The position numbers were made by a program, and so were the translations under genes. From positions 1 to 64,000 of the forward strand of contig CAWCPX010000004.1 in assembly GCA_963797605.1 (NCBI GenBank): 64,000 nt of DNA. Reading direction: 5' to 3'. Under the pieces are notes generated by a model that searched no databases, was not told the origin of the DNA, and saw nothing but the letters and a program-made list of their open reading frames with translations. This document shows, one piece after another, positions 28,147 to 36,326 of this stretch; position 1 is the first letter of the stretch, and every line of letters begins with the position of its first letter. The stretch comes from DASQPR01 sp963797605 (GTDB lineage Bacteria > Actinomycetota > Actinomycetes > Mycobacteriales > Micromonosporaceae).

Positions 28147-28779
28147 TCAGCGTGCGCCGAGGCCGGTGAGGGCGAGGAACTCGGCCCGCGAACGCGGATC
28201 TTCGCGAAGCGCGCCGAGCAGGGTGGAGGTCATCGTGCGGGTGCCGGTGGCCTGGACGCCGCGCAGCGTCATGCAGAGATGCTCGGCGCTGATCACGACA
28301 CCGATGCCGCGCGGTTGCAGGTGCGTGTCGAGCCAGTCGGCGATCTGTTTGGTCAGCCGCTCCTGGACCTGCGGCCCGTGCGCGAACAGCTCGACGACGC
28401 GGGCGAGTTTCGAGAGCCCGAGGATGCGCTCGCCGGGCAGGTAACCGACGTGGGCGACGCCGACGAACGGCAGCAGGTGGTGCTCGCACACCGACTTGAT
28501 CGGGATGTCGCGCACCATCACGAGCTCGTCATAACCCTCGTCGTTGGGGAAGGTTGTCATGTTGAAGTCGCGCGGGGTGAGGAGTTCGGCGTAGGCGTGT
28601 GCCATCCGGCGCGGCGTGTCCCGCAGGCTCTCGCCCTCAAGATCCAGGCCCAGGGCGCGCAGGAAATCGGCGGCCGCGCGCTCAGCTGCGTCAAGATCCC
28701 GATCAGGAGTCGGGTGGACGACGCGCAGCGGCACGACCTTCGTGGCGGGCGTCCGTGCGATCTGCGTTGCCTGTTCCAT
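28147..28779 (-). CDS. folE: GTP cyclohydrolase I
   Basis: A 210-residue enzyme for the first step of tetrahydrofolate (and other pteridine) synthesis, GTP to dihydroneopterin triphosphate. Zinc and catalytic residues are visible: SVCEHHLLPFVGVAHVGYLP (Cys and His), GLSKLARVVELFAHGPQVQE, and AEHLCMTLRGVQATGTRT (second Cys ligand). The gene is unusually placed: divergent from a cysteine-rich regulator and a flavohaemoglobin, rather than beside ftsH/folP. Confidence 0.95.
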   Translation of the reverse strand: MEQATQIARTPATKVVPLRVVHPTPDRDLDAAERAAADFLRALGLDLEGESLRDTPRRMAHAYAELLTPRDFNMTTFPNDEGYDELVMVRDIPIKSVCEHHLLPFVGVAHVGYLPGERILGLSKLARVVELFAHGPQVQERLTKQIADWLDTHLQPRGIGVVISAEHLCMTLRGVQATGTRTMTSTLLGALREDPRSRAEFLALTGLGAR

Positions 28780-28842
28780 CGATCCTCCGGACTTTCACCA
28801 ATGACGGTTTGTCTTAATCTGAATACTGCCGCATCTCGCAAC

Positions 28843-28872
28843 GATTATCAACAGCGGCCGTTGGTGATAATC
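28843..28872. promoter_or_regulatory. Palindromic operator between folE and the cysteine-rich regulator
   Basis: Perfect 8-bp arms GATTATCA (28843-28850) and TGATAATC (28865-28872) are separated by 14 bp. The AT-rich arms stand out from the GC-rich surroundings and lie 7 bp before the GTG of the regulator. A site this close to the start would block transcription or translation of the regulator; it could also affect the divergent folE. Confidence 0.6.
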
Positions 28873-28879
28873 TGCCAAG

Positions 28880-29560
28880 GTGGCCGACGAACAGTGGCAA
28901 GCCGCCGCCGCGCTGGTGGATCCGGTGCGACGGTCCCTCTACGACCACGTCCGCCGCCAGCGCCGCCCGGTGACCCGCGAGGAGGCAGCCGCGGCCGTCA
29001 CCATCTCGCGCAATCTCACGGCATTCCACCTCGACAAACTCGTCGAAGCGGGCCTGCTACGGGCCCGCTTCGAGGCTCCCGCCGGCCGCCGGCGCGGCCG
29101 AGGCCGGGCCCCGAAGGTCTACGAGCCGACCGACGGCGGTGTCGCGTTGACCATCCCGCCGCGGCGCTACGACATCGTCGGCGAAATCCTCGCCGGCGCG
29201 GTCGCGGAAGACCCGGAACATGTTCGGGAGGCCGCCGTGCACAACGCGGCCGATCTCGGGCAACGCCTCGGCTCGTCGAGGCCGCCGACCGACGCCCCGG
29301 ATCTCGCCGCCGCGAGCGACACGCTGACCGACCTCGGTTTCGAGCCGCGGTCCGACGGGCCCGGCGCGCTGCAGCTCGCGAACTGCCCGTTCCACGCCCT
29401 CGCCACACGGCATCCGGAGCTCATCTGCGGGATCAACACGGCCTTCGTCGGGGGCGTACTGACCGGGCTGTGCGCCGACTCGCTGACCGCGCGGCTGCAA
29501 CCGACTCCGGGCGCGTGTTGCGTGCGGGTCGAGCCGATCGCCGACAACGGAGAGTGCTGA
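28880..29560 (+). CDS. ArsR/SufR-like regulator with cysteine cluster
   Basis: A 226-residue winged-helix protein (VDPVRRSLYDHVRRQRRPVT, TISRNLTAFHLDKLVEAGLL) with a C-terminal sensor domain carrying five Cys. The spacing is C-X13-C-X14-C-X14-CC (CPFHALATRHPELIC to PGACCVRVEP), close to the Fe-S ligand pattern of SufR-type regulators. GTG 28880 begins just after a palindrome. The next gene is a flavohaemoglobin, so it is a candidate Fe-S sensor of nitric oxide or redox state that controls it. The family is clear; the ligand and signal are inferred. Confidence 0.75.
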   Translation: MADEQWQAAAALVDPVRRSLYDHVRRQRRPVTREEAAAAVTISRNLTAFHLDKLVEAGLLRARFEAPAGRRRGRGRAPKVYEPTDGGVALTIPPRRYDIVGEILAGAVAEDPEHVREAAVHNAADLGQRLGSSRPPTDAPDLAAASDTLTDLGFEPRSDGPGALQLANCPFHALATRHPELICGINTAFVGGVLTGLCADSLTARLQPTPGACCVRVEPIADNGEC

Positions 29561-29705
29561 CGGCATCGCACAACGTGTGCGACGGCCGGTCGGCCCGCTG
29601 AACCATCGTATCGACGGGGCGACGCCGATCGATCACGCTGCCGACCTCGGCAGATGTGCGGTGATCACGGCTGCGTGCGCTTCCGGCCGGAGGGGTGAAG
29701 CAGAC

Positions 29706-30818
29706 GTGGGCAGCAGCATTTCCCAGATCTTGAAGGAAAGTTGGGCCGTCGTCGAGGACCGGCAAGACGCCGTCGCCAGCTACTTCTACGCCCGCATGTT
29801 CCTGTCCTACCCGCAGCTACGGGACATGTTCCCGCTGCAGATGGACGTCCAGCGCACCCGTCTTCTCGGCGCGATCGTCGGCGCCATCCAGGACTTCGAC
29901 GACCCCGAACGCGTCGATGAATACCTGCGCTCGCTCGGCCGCGACCACCGCAAGTTCCACGTCGAGCCCGAGCACTACGCGATGGTGAAATTCGCGCTGC
30001 TCGAAGCACTGCGGGAGTACGCGGGCGACCGGTGGACCCTGCAATTCGAACAGGCCTGGAGCGACGTCTACGACCTCATCTCGGCCAAGATGATCGCCGG
30101 CGCGCAGGAGTGTGACGACCCGCCGTACTGGTACGCCGAGGTGCTCGAACACGAACGCCGCAGCACCGACATCGCGGTGTTCACGTGCCGGCCGCTACAG
30201 CCGCTCCGGTTTCGGGCCGGGCAGTACGTCAGCATCGAATGCCGCTACCAGCCGCGGCTGTGGCGTACGTATTCGATCGCGAACGCGCCTCGCGAGGACG
30301 GCACCCTCGAATTCCACGTACGCGCGTTCGGAGGCGGTTGGGTCTCCAGCGCCTTGGTACGCCGCGTCAAGCGCGGGGATCTGCTGAAACTCGCGGCGCC
30401 GATGGGATCGATGACACTGGACCGGGAAAGTCGCCGCGACATCGTCTGCGTCGCCGGCGGCACCGGGTTCGCACCGGTCAAAGCCCTCATCGACGAGCTG
30501 TCCCGTTACAACCGGACCCGATTCGTGCACCTGTTCCGTGGCGTACGCAACCGTGACGACCTCTACGACCGGCACCAGATCGACGAACTCGTTGCCCGCT
30601 TCCCCTGGCTGACGCTGACCCGGGCGGTCAGCGACGACGCCGGGTTCGCCGACGCCCTGCACGGCAACGTCGCTGACGTCGTCGCGAGCCACGGCCCCTG
30701 GCCGGAACACGACTTCTACGTCTCCGGCTCGCCGACGATGGTCTCCACGACGCTGCGTGCACTGGGCCAGCTGTCGGTGCCGAGCACCCGGATCAAATAC
30801 GACGCGTTCACGTACTAG
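29706..30818 (+). CDS. Flavohaemoglobin-like nitric oxide dioxygenase
   Basis: A 370-residue fusion. The globin domain is residues 1-140 (proximal His probably in KFHVEPEHYAMVKFALLEAL). A ferredoxin-reductase FAD domain follows (RFRAGQYVSIECRYQPRLWR, RTYSIANAP), then an NAD domain (VCVAGGTGFAPVKALIDEL, FYVSGSPTMVSTTLRALG). The C-terminus YDAFTY matches actinobacterial flavohaemoglobins of the Rv0385 type rather than E. coli Hmp. It should oxidise NO to nitrate or act as a haem reductase. GTG 29706 has a GGAGGG site upstream. It ends in an 11-bp overlap with the convergent ArsR gene. Confidence 0.85.
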   Translation: MGSSISQILKESWAVVEDRQDAVASYFYARMFLSYPQLRDMFPLQMDVQRTRLLGAIVGAIQDFDDPERVDEYLRSLGRDHRKFHVEPEHYAMVKFALLEALREYAGDRWTLQFEQAWSDVYDLISAKMIAGAQECDDPPYWYAEVLEHERRSTDIAVFTCRPLQPLRFRAGQYVSIECRYQPRLWRTYSIANAPREDGTLEFHVRAFGGGWVSSALVRRVKRGDLLKLAAPMGSMTLDRESRRDIVCVAGGTGFAPVKALIDELSRYNRTRFVHLFRGVRNRDDLYDRHQIDELVARFPWLTLTRAVSDDAGFADALHGNVADVVASHGPWPEHDFYVSGSPTMVSTTLRALGQLSVPSTRIKYDAFTY

Positions 30819-31488
30819 GCAGGTCGGCGCCGCACAATTCTCGGAAGGCCTGCCGGCCGCCCGGCGTGACCTTCAGCGCCCGACCGGACCCGATCCGTTC
30901 GACGAAGTGCCGTTGCAGTGCCCAGTCGCATAGCGCCGCCCCGACCACGCCGGCCAGGTGGATCCGCCGCTCCGTCCAGTCGAGGCACGGCCGCACCATC
31001 GGCCTGGATCGGCTGCGGGAGGTCAGGTCGATGCCTCGATCGCGCAGCGATGACAGGCCCGCCTCGGTGATGGTCAGACCCTGGTCGTGGGTGAGGAAGC
31101 CCCGGTCGGTCATGGCGTCGGTGATGGCCACGCCCAGCGACCCGGCCAGGTGGTCGTAGCAGGTCCGCGCGCGCGCTTCGGCACTCGTCCGGGCCGACTC
31201 CCGCAGGTTCCGAGGAGCCGGTGCGTCCGGCGCGTATGACGCCAGGTCCTCGATCAGAGTGGCCGCAGCCGGGCTGGCCAGCCGGACGTAGCGATGGCGG
31301 CCCTGCCGCTCCTCGGCCAGCAGACCGCCGGCGATCAGGCGGGTGAGGTGTTCGCTCGCGGTCGACGGCGAGACGCCCGCATGCCGGGCCAATTCGCTCG
31401 CGGTCCAGGCCCGGCCGTCGAGCAACGCCAGGCAGAACGACGCCCTGGTCGGGTCGGCGAGCAGCGCCGCGGTTTCCGCCAGTGACAT
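30808..31488 (-). CDS. ArsR-family transcriptional regulator
   Basis: A 226-residue protein with an ArsR winged helix (MSLAETAALLADPTRASFCL, ASELARHAGVSPSTASEHLT, GGLLAEERQGRHRYVRL) and a longer effector half (RARTCYDHLAGSLGVAITDA). This matches the DUF/ArsR group found beside methyltransferase or P450 genes. It is divergent from the P450-DinB gene, with an imperfect palindrome at 31511-31530, so it probably represses that gene and itself. Confidence 0.85.
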   Translation of the reverse strand: MSLAETAALLADPTRASFCLALLDGRAWTASELARHAGVSPSTASEHLTRLIAGGLLAEERQGRHRYVRLASPAAATLIEDLASYAPDAPAPRNLRESARTSAEARARTCYDHLAGSLGVAITDAMTDRGFLTHDQGLTITEAGLSSLRDRGIDLTSRSRSRPMVRPCLDWTERRIHLAGVVGAALCDWALQRHFVERIGSGRALKVTPGGRQAFRELCGADLPST

Positions 31489-31510
31489 TCCCCCATCATC
31501 CTCCGGGCAC

Positions 31511-31530
31511 AGTTCGGCGACGGCCGAAGT
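31511..31530. promoter_or_regulatory. Imperfect palindrome between ArsR and P450-DinB genes
   Basis: AGTTCGGC (31511-31518) and GCCGAAGT (31523-31530) form 8-bp arms with one mismatch around GACG, in the 64-bp divergent gap. ArsR proteins bind such short dyads. This is the only dyad in the gap. Confidence 0.4.
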
Positions 31531-31552
31531 ATCCCGGCTCTACCGTCGAGCC

Positions 31553-32839
31553 ATGACCAACCCCGTCCACGAGTTCGATCGGTACGCCGCCGTCACCGCC
31601 GCCCTCGCCGACCCGCATCTCGTGCCCCTGCCCGCCGAATCCGGCCCGGTCGGCACCGTGGCGTGGCTACGCGCGACCGTGGCCCGGTTCAGCCACGGCG
31701 AGACACACGCCCGCCGGCGGGCACTGGTGCAGGCCGATCTCGCCCGCGTGGACCCGGCCACCTTGCGTGCCGCCGTCGCTGCCGATCCCGACGATGATCC
31801 CCGCCGAGCCACGGTCCGCGCCCTCGCCGACGCACTCGGGATGCCGGCGCTCGACGCGGTCGTGGCAGCGGTCGACGTCGTCGCGGGCGCCTACTTCAGC
31901 GACACCCACGACGCGGCCGCCGATCAAGCGGTGGCCACGCTCATGTCCTCCGCAACGCACGGGGATGCAGTTCCGGAGGTCGCCGCCAACCGGATCGGAT
32001 TGCTCGTGCAGGCCTACGACGCCACCGGCACCCTCATCGACCATGCCCGGCGAGCAACCGCGGACGGCGACATCGAGGCGCTGCTCATCGAGACCTTGCG
32101 ACATGATCCACCGGTCCGGACGATGCGCCGGCTGGCCGTACGCGACACCCGGATCGCCGGCGTGGACGTCACCGCCGGGGACATCGTCGTCCTGGACATC
32201 GCTGCTGCGAACCGCGATCCGGACGTATTCACCGACCCGGACGTCTTCGATCCCGGCCGCTCCGGCCCACCGTCGCTGACCTTCGGTAGTCCGCCGCGCC
32301 TGTGTCCCGGGAGAGATCACGCGCTGGCCATCGCTGCCGGCGCACTCGGCAAAGGTACGAACGCTCCGACCACCGACGGTCGCGATCCGGCCGCGATGAT
32401 CACGGCAATGGTCCAACACGCCCTGGCACTCGCGAGCACCTGGACCGCCTGGGACGGGCAGCCCATACCGATCGATGACCGCGTATACACCCCGCACAAG
32501 GCAATCCGCCGCATCGCCGACCACCTCATCGATCACCTCGCCGAGGTGGAGGCACGGCTCGCGGGCCAACCGACACTGCCCGACGACTGGCACGCATCGA
32601 TGATCACCACAGAAGCCGACCTCGCCCCGTTCACCCAGGCCGACCATGACGAGGCGCGAAGCCGGCTCGACCGACTCGCCCGGATCTGGGCGAACCGGCT
32701 ACGCGAACTGACACCCGAACAACTCGACCACTCGCCCGGCCACGGATGGACCTTCCGCCAACTCGCATTCCATCTCGGGGATTCGAACTACTACGCCGAC
32801 GCCGTCGGTGACCTCACTCCCACGCAAGGATCATCGTGA
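31553..32839 (+). CDS. Short cytochrome P450 fused to a DinB domain
   Basis: A 428-residue protein. Residues 1 to about 265 are P450-like but lack roughly the first third of a normal P450. The K-helix ExxR is in LIETLRHDPPVRTM, the PERF-like region is DPDVFTDPDVFDPGR, and the haem Cys loop is FGSPPRLCPGRDHAL. From about residue 280 a DinB four-helix domain follows (AIRRIADHLIDHLAEVEARL, WTFRQLAFHLGDSNYYADAV). ATG 31553 fits the start. The GTGA overlap with the next gene indicates coupling. A P450-DinB fusion is unusual. Because this assembly contains many +1 insertions, two adjacent genes joined by a lost frame must be considered; a DinB start at ATG 32396 is possible. Catalytic role unknown. 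Confidence 0.65.
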   Translation: MTNPVHEFDRYAAVTAALADPHLVPLPAESGPVGTVAWLRATVARFSHGETHARRRALVQADLARVDPATLRAAVAADPDDDPRRATVRALADALGMPALDAVVAAVDVVAGAYFSDTHDAAADQAVATLMSSATHGDAVPEVAANRIGLLVQAYDATGTLIDHARRATADGDIEALLIETLRHDPPVRTMRRLAVRDTRIAGVDVTAGDIVVLDIAAANRDPDVFTDPDVFDPGRSGPPSLTFGSPPRLCPGRDHALAIAAGALGKGTNAPTTDGRDPAAMITAMVQHALALASTWTAWDGQPIPIDDRVYTPHKAIRRIADHLIDHLAEVEARLAGQPTLPDDWHASMITTEADLAPFTQADHDEARSRLDRLARIWANRLRELTPEQLDHSPGHGWTFRQLAFHLGDSNYYADAVGDLTPTQGSS

Positions 32840-33627
32840 ACCCCTTCACCGCACTGCATCACACGGGTACGCCCCTGCTGCTCCCGAACGCCTGGGACCA
32901 CAGCTCAGCCGCCGCACTGGCCGAGGTCGGCTTCCCGGCGATCGGCACGACCAGTCTCGGCGTGGCCGCGGCAGCCGGTCTACCCGACGGCACCGCGGCG
33001 ACCCGGGCCGAAACGCTCCTGCTGGCCCGACGCCTCGGCAGCGGACCGTACCTGCTGTCCGTGGACGCCGAGGCCGGGTTCAGCGACGACCCCGAACAGG
33101 TCGCGGAACTCGCGCACGAACTCGCGGCGGCCGGAGCGGTCGGCATCAACCTGGAAGACGGCCGACCCGACGGCACGCTCACGCCGACCGACCTGCACGC
33201 GGCGAAGATCGAGGCGGTGAAAGCAGCCGTGCCGGACCTGTTCATCAACGCCCGCACCGACACGTACTGGCTCGGCGGTCGGGAAGCGGAAACCGTCCGG
33301 CGCCTCGATGCCTACCGGCAGGCCGGCGCGGACGGCGTGTTCGTGCCGGGCCTGCGCGACCTCACCGCCATCACCGCGCTGGTGGACCGGCTCGACGACG
33401 CACCGCTGAACATTCTCTACACGCCCGCCGGCCCGACCCTTGCCGAACTCGGCGATGCCGGTGTCGCCCGGGTCAGCCTCGGATCGCTGCTGTTCCGGGT
33501 GGCTCTCGGCGCCGCGGTCGATGCCGCGGTCGACATCCGGACGGGTCGCCCGGTGACCGGACGGGTGCCGACCTACGACGAGGTGCAGAGCCTTCAGGCC
33601 GGTGGATCGAGGCGTGCCCGCTCCTGA
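32836..33627 (+). CDS. Isocitrate lyase/PEP mutase superfamily enzyme
   Basis: A 263-residue TIM barrel of the ICL/PEP mutase superfamily. Metal-binding and phosphoenolpyruvate motifs are visible (LLPNAWDHSSAAALAEVGFP, LLSVDAEAGFSDDPE, AVGINLEDGRPDGTL, FINARTDTYWLGG). The KKCGH loop of true isocitrate lyase is absent, so 2-methylisocitrate lyase, oxaloacetate decarboxylase or PEP-mutase-like C-C/C-P activity is more likely. GTG 32836 overlaps the stop of the P450-DinB gene, so the two are probably co-regulated by the ArsR protein. Confidence 0.85.
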   Translation: MNPFTALHHTGTPLLLPNAWDHSSAAALAEVGFPAIGTTSLGVAAAAGLPDGTAATRAETLLLARRLGSGPYLLSVDAEAGFSDDPEQVAELAHELAAAGAVGINLEDGRPDGTLTPTDLHAAKIEAVKAAVPDLFINARTDTYWLGGREAETVRRLDAYRQAGADGVFVPGLRDLTAITALVDRLDDAPLNILYTPAGPTLAELGDAGVARVSLGSLLFRVALGAAVDAAVDIRTGRPVTGRVPTYDEVQSLQAGGSRRARS

Positions 33628-34217
33628 CCCTCGGTGAAAAAGGCGAAAACCGAGTCAACATCGCGCACGGGTACGGCTGCTCCGAACGGTTGCGTCCAGA
33701 AGGAACCCTGGCGGCGTTGGTGCGGACCGACGTACGCGTACGGTTCCGGCACCGCGGCATCGCCCAGCGAGACACCGTAGTTGACGTCGTCGACGGTGAT
33801 GCCGAGATCGAAGTGTTCGGGCCACAGCACCGGCGTCTCGGACGGGGCGAGCCGGCGCATCGCCTGGTCTCCGATGGCGTACACGTCGGCGAGCGCACGC
33901 ACGGCCGCGTCGTCGAGGTCGATCTCATCGGCCGGCTGGGCGCCGCTGCCGTCGCCGTAGTTGCCCGGCTCCCCGACGTCCACGCCCGCCGCGCCGGCCA
34001 GCGCCCCGATCGTGGTGCCCGACAGCGGCAACCGCTGCGTGCCGGCGATCAGATAGGCGCCGTCGACGCGCAGGTCCGGTGCGGCCACGGTCGCGAATCC
34101 GCCCGGCGATTGCCGAAGGCGGATGGTGCCGCTGCGACGAAACTGCGGGCCGGCCAGCACGAGTTCGGCGACGCCGTGCAGCGCCCGGCGGGTGGCGGCC
34201 AGATCAGACTCGGACAT
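33594..34217 (-). CDS. Hypothetical protein
   Basis: A 207-residue protein (SDLAATRRALHGVAELVLAG, PGGFATVAAPDLRVDGAYL, RRLAPSETPVLWPEHFDLGI, GPHQRRQGSFWTQPFGA). I recognise this as an actinobacterial conserved family without assigned function; there are no membrane segments. It overlaps the convergent ICL-like gene by 34 bp. It lies 66 bp after the sugar permease operon and reads in the same direction, so it may be its last gene. Confidence 0.65.
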   Translation of the reverse strand: MSESDLAATRRALHGVAELVLAGPQFRRSGTIRLRQSPGGFATVAAPDLRVDGAYLIAGTQRLPLSGTTIGALAGAAGVDVGEPGNYGDGSGAQPADEIDLDDAAVRALADVYAIGDQAMRRLAPSETPVLWPEHFDLGITVDDVNYGVSLGDAAVPEPYAYVGPHQRRQGSFWTQPFGAAVPVRDVDSVFAFFTEGQERARLDPPA

Positions 34218-34283
34218 CTCGGCTCCTCGATTCGCGGCAACGCTCCCCGCCCATTGTGCTGGGTCCGGTCCGGCGTGGCCGCG

Positions 34284-35117
34284 TCAGCCCTTCGACGATC
34301 CCTCGTTCGCCCCTCGTACGAAATAGCGCTGGAAGATGAGGAACAGGACCGCGACCGGAATGATCGTGAGCATCGCGGCGCCGAGCTTCAGCGGGAACTG
34401 CGTACCCGAGCCGAGCGAGCCGCTGACCAGGTCGGCCAGACCCCGTGGCAGCGTGAAGTACTGCGGGCTCTGCACCGCCACCAGGGTGTGCGGGAACTCG
34501 TTCCACGTGCCCTGGAAGGCCAGCACGGTCAGCGTGATCAACGCCGGGCGGGCCATCGGAAGCACCACCGACCAGTAGGTGCGGAACAAGCCGGCACCGT
34601 CGATCCGTGCCGCCTCTTCGACATCGACGGGAATCGACTCGAAGAACTGCTTCATGATGAACACGCCGGCCGCGTCACACACCAGCGGCAGGATCAGCCC
34701 GGCGTAGCTGTCGTAGAGGTGCAGTTGGTTGAGCACGAGGAACTTCGGGATCAACAGCACCACGCCGGGCACCGCCATCATCGCCACGATCGCCGTGAAC
34801 ACGACCCGCCGCCCCGGGAACCGCAGCCGCGACAACGCATAACCAGCCAGGGAGTCGAAGAAGACCCGCCCGAGTGTGGCCACCACCGTCATCAACACCG
34901 AGTTCGCGAGCCAGCGGGGGAAATCCGTACCGCTGAAAATCTTGAGGAAACTGACCGTGGTGAACGGGCTCGGCACCGGCGACAGCGGATTGGCCGCGGC
35001 GTTGGCCTCGGTCTTGAAGGTACCCGCCAGCTGGATCACGAACGGGTACAGGAAGATCAGCCCGAAGACGATCAGGACGGCGTAGCCGAGGACCCGGCCC
35101 GAGATGCGCGCGCGCAT
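34284..35117 (-). CDS. Carbohydrate ABC transporter permease (MalG type)
   Basis: A 277-residue integral membrane protein with six predicted helices (LGYAVLIVFGLIFLYPFVIQ and so on) and the EAA loop that contacts the ATPase (EEAARIDGAGLFRTYWSVVL). It matches MalG/CUT1 permeases. It follows the MalF-type permease with a 1-bp gap. No ATPase is encoded in the cluster, so a shared MsiK-type ATPase encoded elsewhere probably powers it, as in other actinomycetes. Confidence 0.92.
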   Translation of the reverse strand: MRARISGRVLGYAVLIVFGLIFLYPFVIQLAGTFKTEANAAANPLSPVPSPFTTVSFLKIFSGTDFPRWLANSVLMTVVATLGRVFFDSLAGYALSRLRFPGRRVVFTAIVAMMAVPGVVLLIPKFLVLNQLHLYDSYAGLILPLVCDAAGVFIMKQFFESIPVDVEEAARIDGAGLFRTYWSVVLPMARPALITLTVLAFQGTWNEFPHTLVAVQSPQYFTLPRGLADLVSGSLGSGTQFPLKLGAAMLTIIPVAVLFLIFQRYFVRGANEGSSKG

Positions 35118-35118
35118 G

Positions 35119-36255
35119 TCACTTCCCCCCGAACGTGAACAGGCGCCGGCGCCCGGTGTCGCCGTCGCGATCTCGCATCACGTAGGTCTGCACCAGCGTC
35201 ATCACGATGATGATGAGGAACAGCACGAACGAGATCGCGGCACCGGAACCGAAATTGAAATCGTGGAACGCGGTGCGATAGGACAGGTACGCGGGCGTGA
35301 GCGTTGTCTTCGCGGGGTTGCCCTGGCTCATCACGTAGATCTGGTCGAACACCTGCCAGGTCCCGATCAGCCCGAGCGTCAACACGAGAAACATCGTCGG
35401 CTTGAGCTGCGGCAACGTCACGTAACGCAGTCGCTGCCAGCGCGAGGCGCCGTCGATCAGGGCAGCCTCGTCGAGCTGCTCCGGAATGTTCTGCAACGCC
35501 GCGAGGAACATCAGCATGAACGTGCCCGACGTCGTCCACACGACCAGCGTGATGATCGCGCACATCGCCACGCTCGGCCCGGACAGCCAGTCCCAATAGG
35601 ACAGTCCGAGCGCGCTGTGGCCCGCCAGCGCGGCCGGAGGCGTGTTGCTCGTGCCCACACCGAGCCCGTTGAGGATGATGTGCAACACCCCGCGCGGATC
35701 GGCGAACCACTGCGGCCCGTGGATGCCGACCGCGGCGAGCAGCGCGTTCACGGCGCCGCCGTTGCTGAACAGGAAGAGGAACACCACGCTGATCGCGACC
35801 GAGCTGGTCACCGACGGAAAGTAGAACGCGGTCCGGAAGAACGACTTGCCCTTGAGCACCCGCTGGTTCACGACCAGAGCCAGGCCCAGAGCCAGGATCG
35901 TTTGCAGCGGTACGACGAGGATCACGTAATACAGGTTGTTCCGGATGCTCGTCATGAAATCGTCGCGGGCGAGCCCGGCGTGCGTGAACAGGTCGGTGTA
36001 GTTGCTCAGCCCCGCCAGCGGCACGTCGCGGGCCAACGGGCTGCCCTGGCCGTTCCACGCGGTGAAGCTCGTCCACAACGCCATCAGGATCGGCACGAGC
36101 AGGAACAGCCCGAGAATGATCACTACGGGCGCGACGAAGACCCATCCGGCGAGGCGTTCGCGGCCACGCAGGCGGCTGCGTCGTCTGCGGACCGGGCGCT
36201 CGGGGCTCGGGGCGTCTACGGGTCGGGGCGTGACCGTGCCGGTCTCGACAGCCAT
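35119..36255 (-). CDS. Carbohydrate ABC transporter permease (MalF type)
   Basis: A 378-residue permease with a long basic N-terminal tail (residues 1-35) and six to eight helices (GWVFVAPVVIILGLFLLVPI, FYFPSVTSSVAISVVFLFLF). The EAA loop is LDEAALIDGASRWQRLRYVT. It is longer than usual owing to an inserted periplasmic segment (AVGIHGPQWFADPRGVLHII). With the MalG-type partner and the lipoprotein at 36327 it forms a CUT1 sugar importer. Confidence 0.92.
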   Translation of the reverse strand: MAVETGTVTPRPVDAPSPERPVRRRRSRLRGRERLAGWVFVAPVVIILGLFLLVPILMALWTSFTAWNGQGSPLARDVPLAGLSNYTDLFTHAGLARDDFMTSIRNNLYYVILVVPLQTILALGLALVVNQRVLKGKSFFRTAFYFPSVTSSVAISVVFLFLFSNGGAVNALLAAVGIHGPQWFADPRGVLHIILNGLGVGTSNTPPAALAGHSALGLSYWDWLSGPSVAMCAIITLVVWTTSGTFMLMFLAALQNIPEQLDEAALIDGASRWQRLRYVTLPQLKPTMFLVLTLGLIGTWQVFDQIYVMSQGNPAKTTLTPAYLSYRTAFHDFNFGSGAAISFVLFLIIIVMTLVQTYVMRDRDGDTGRRRLFTFGGK

Positions 36256-36326
36256 GGCTCTCCTCGGGGCTGGGTGGGGGTCAGCCGGGGCGAGCCCGGG
36301 CCGTCGCCGACCCGGGCTGCTCGCGG

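Noticed and set aside
32808..35138. A 776-residue plus-strand frame of Arg-rich sequence
   Set aside because: It spans three real genes on both strands and has no domain.
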